DNA of 6,698 bases from Verrucomicrobiales bacterium (GTDB lineage: Bacteria > Verrucomicrobiota > Verrucomicrobiia > Limisphaerales > UBA1100): assembly GCA_011523245.1 (NCBI GenBank), contig WTHG01000202.1, forward strand, positions 1-6,698. The letters are read 5' to 3'. The notes below the pieces were generated by a model. The model saw only the letters and a program-made list of their open reading frames with translations. It was not told where the DNA came from and searched no databases. Shown here one piece after another: positions 5,950 through 6,698 of the stretch. The translations under genes and the position numbers were made by a program. Within the stretch, counting starts at the first letter, position 1, and every line of letters begins with the position of its first letter.

Positions 5950-6698
5950 CTAAGCTAACACATCTTGGATTACGTGCCCATGCACGTCCGTTAATCGGCG
6001 TTCGAATCCGTTGTGATAGTAAGTGAGGCGTTTGTGGTTGAGGCCGAGGAGGTGGAGAATGGTGGCGTGGAAATCGTACACGGTGGCGACGTCTTTTTCT
6101 GCCTTCCAGCCGAAGGCGTCGGTGGCGCCGTGGGTGTGGCCGCGCTTGACGCCCGCGCCGGCGAGCCAGGCTGTGAAGCCTTCGGGGTTGTGATCGCGGC
6201 CGCTGGCGCCTTTCTGGAAGGTGGGCATGCGGCCGAACTCGGTGCACCACACGACCAGCGTATCTTTAAGTAATCCACGTTGTTTCAGGTCGCGCAAAAG
6301 CGCGGCGGCGGGTTGATCCAGCACGGGGCCGTGTTTGGCGTATTGCTGGTGGAGCACCTTGTGGCCGTCCCAGTTGCTGACGCCTTCGCCGCCGGTTTGG
6401 TAAGCGCCGTTGAACAGCTGCACGAAGCGCACGCCTTTCTCGAGCAGGCGCCGGGCGAGGATGCAGTTCTTGGCGAAGCCGGCCTTAATTGGATTGGTGG
6501 CATCGTCGGCGCCGTAGGCTTTTAGTGTAGCCTCTTTCTCGGTGGAAAGATCGCTGACTTCCGGCACACTGAGCTGCATACGCGCGGCGAGTTGATAGCT
6601 GGAAATGCGCGCGGCCAGTTCGGTGTCGCCGGGAAATTTTTCTAAGTGCCGCTCGTTCAGGCGCTGGAGAAAACTGCGCGTGGCAAGGTCGCTCTTGG
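5950..6698 (-). CDS. DUF1501 family protein, N-terminus outside the window
   Basis: 248 codons of the C-terminal half are visible. The frame stays open to the right edge, so the Met at 6577-6579 is internal: the preceding residues (FLQRLNERHLEKFPGDTELAAR and onward) continue the same family pattern. DUF1501 proteins are usually about 400-500 residues, often begin with a Tat-type signal, and belong to the alkaline phosphatase/sulfatase-like fold. Family features seen are RRLLEKGVRFVQLF, TEFGRMP (6223-6243), GRDHNPEGFTAW (GRDHNP at 6184-6201), GHTHGATDAFG (HGATD at 6118-6132), DFHATILHLLGL (about 6040-6070) and the ending RRLTDVHGHVI. The Asp/His residues in these motifs are plausible metal ligands. 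Substrate and activity are not established. In Planctomycetota and Verrucomicrobiota such genes typically follow a DUF1549/DUF1553 cytochrome-like gene, which would lie beyond the right edge. Confidence 0.94.
   Translation of the reverse strand, partial: KSDLATRSFLQRLNERHLEKFPGDTELAARISSYQLAARMQLSVPEVSDLSTEKEATLKAYGADDATNPIKAGFAKNCILARRLLEKGVRFVQLFNGAYQTGGEGVSNWDGHKVLHQQYAKHGPVLDQPAAALLRDLKQRGLLKDTLVVWCTEFGRMPTFQKGASGRDHNPEGFTAWLAGAGVKRGHTHGATDAFGWKAEKDVATVYDFHATILHLLGLNHKRLTYYHNGFERRLTDVHGHVIQDVLA

Noticed and set aside
6013..6525. Two plus-strand open frames opposite DUF1501
   Set aside because: The antisense frame of a GC-rich gene; the minus-strand protein matches the family throughout.
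6577..6579. Met at 6579 as the start of the DUF1501 protein
   Set aside because: The frame continues upstream with residues typical of DUF1501 up to the window edge, so this Met is internal and the gene is cut by the window rather than truncated.

Overview
This 6.7 kb window looks like chromosomal DNA of a marine or soil Verrucomicrobiota or Planctomycetota bacterium (inference). The reasons are a DUF1501 protein, a family greatly expanded in those phyla, and a very long CcsA with a large extra N-terminal domain next to ResB. The L,D-transpeptidase implies a peptidoglycan wall. Most genes have moderately high GC, but a pocket at about 5330-5950 is clearly AT-richer. I see no RNA genes, insertion sequences, CRISPR arrays or tandem repeats. 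No stretch over 300 bases lacks a gene.

Left block, + strand, 1-4091: a tightly packed operon. It holds the last 47 codons of a ResB/Ccs1-like protein, then a CcsA/ResC-type haem handling protein of 870 residues, then a 12-helix major facilitator transporter of 446 residues. Each junction is a 4-base stop/start overlap (ATGA at 142-145, TTGA at 2751-2754), so the three are probably translationally coupled. ResB and CcsA together form the System II cytochrome c synthase, which moves haem across the membrane and attaches it to CXXCH motifs of apocytochromes. The transporter substrate is unknown. Its position suggests a link to cytochrome maturation, for example metal, haem or thiol supply, but this is a guess.

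Middle, - strand, 4093-5313: a membrane-anchored L,D-transpeptidase with a peptidoglycan-binding domain, a LysM-like segment and a C-terminal YkuD catalytic domain. It converges on the transporter gene with one base between the two stop codons. A clean AGGAGG site selects ATG at 5313 as its start.

Right side: an AT-rich divergent intergenic region (5314-5510) leads into a small, extremely acidic, arginine-free PepSY-like protein (5511-5918, + strand). This converges on a DUF1501 gene (5950 to beyond 6698, - strand) whose N-terminus lies outside the window. A short perfect inverted repeat at the convergent end (5911-5928) may be a terminator.

No obviously new multi-gene system is present. The points most worth a second look are the arginine-free acidic PepSY-like gene in its AT-rich island, the coupling of an MFS transporter to cytochrome c assembly genes, and the approximately 460-residue extracytoplasmic domain carried by CcsA.
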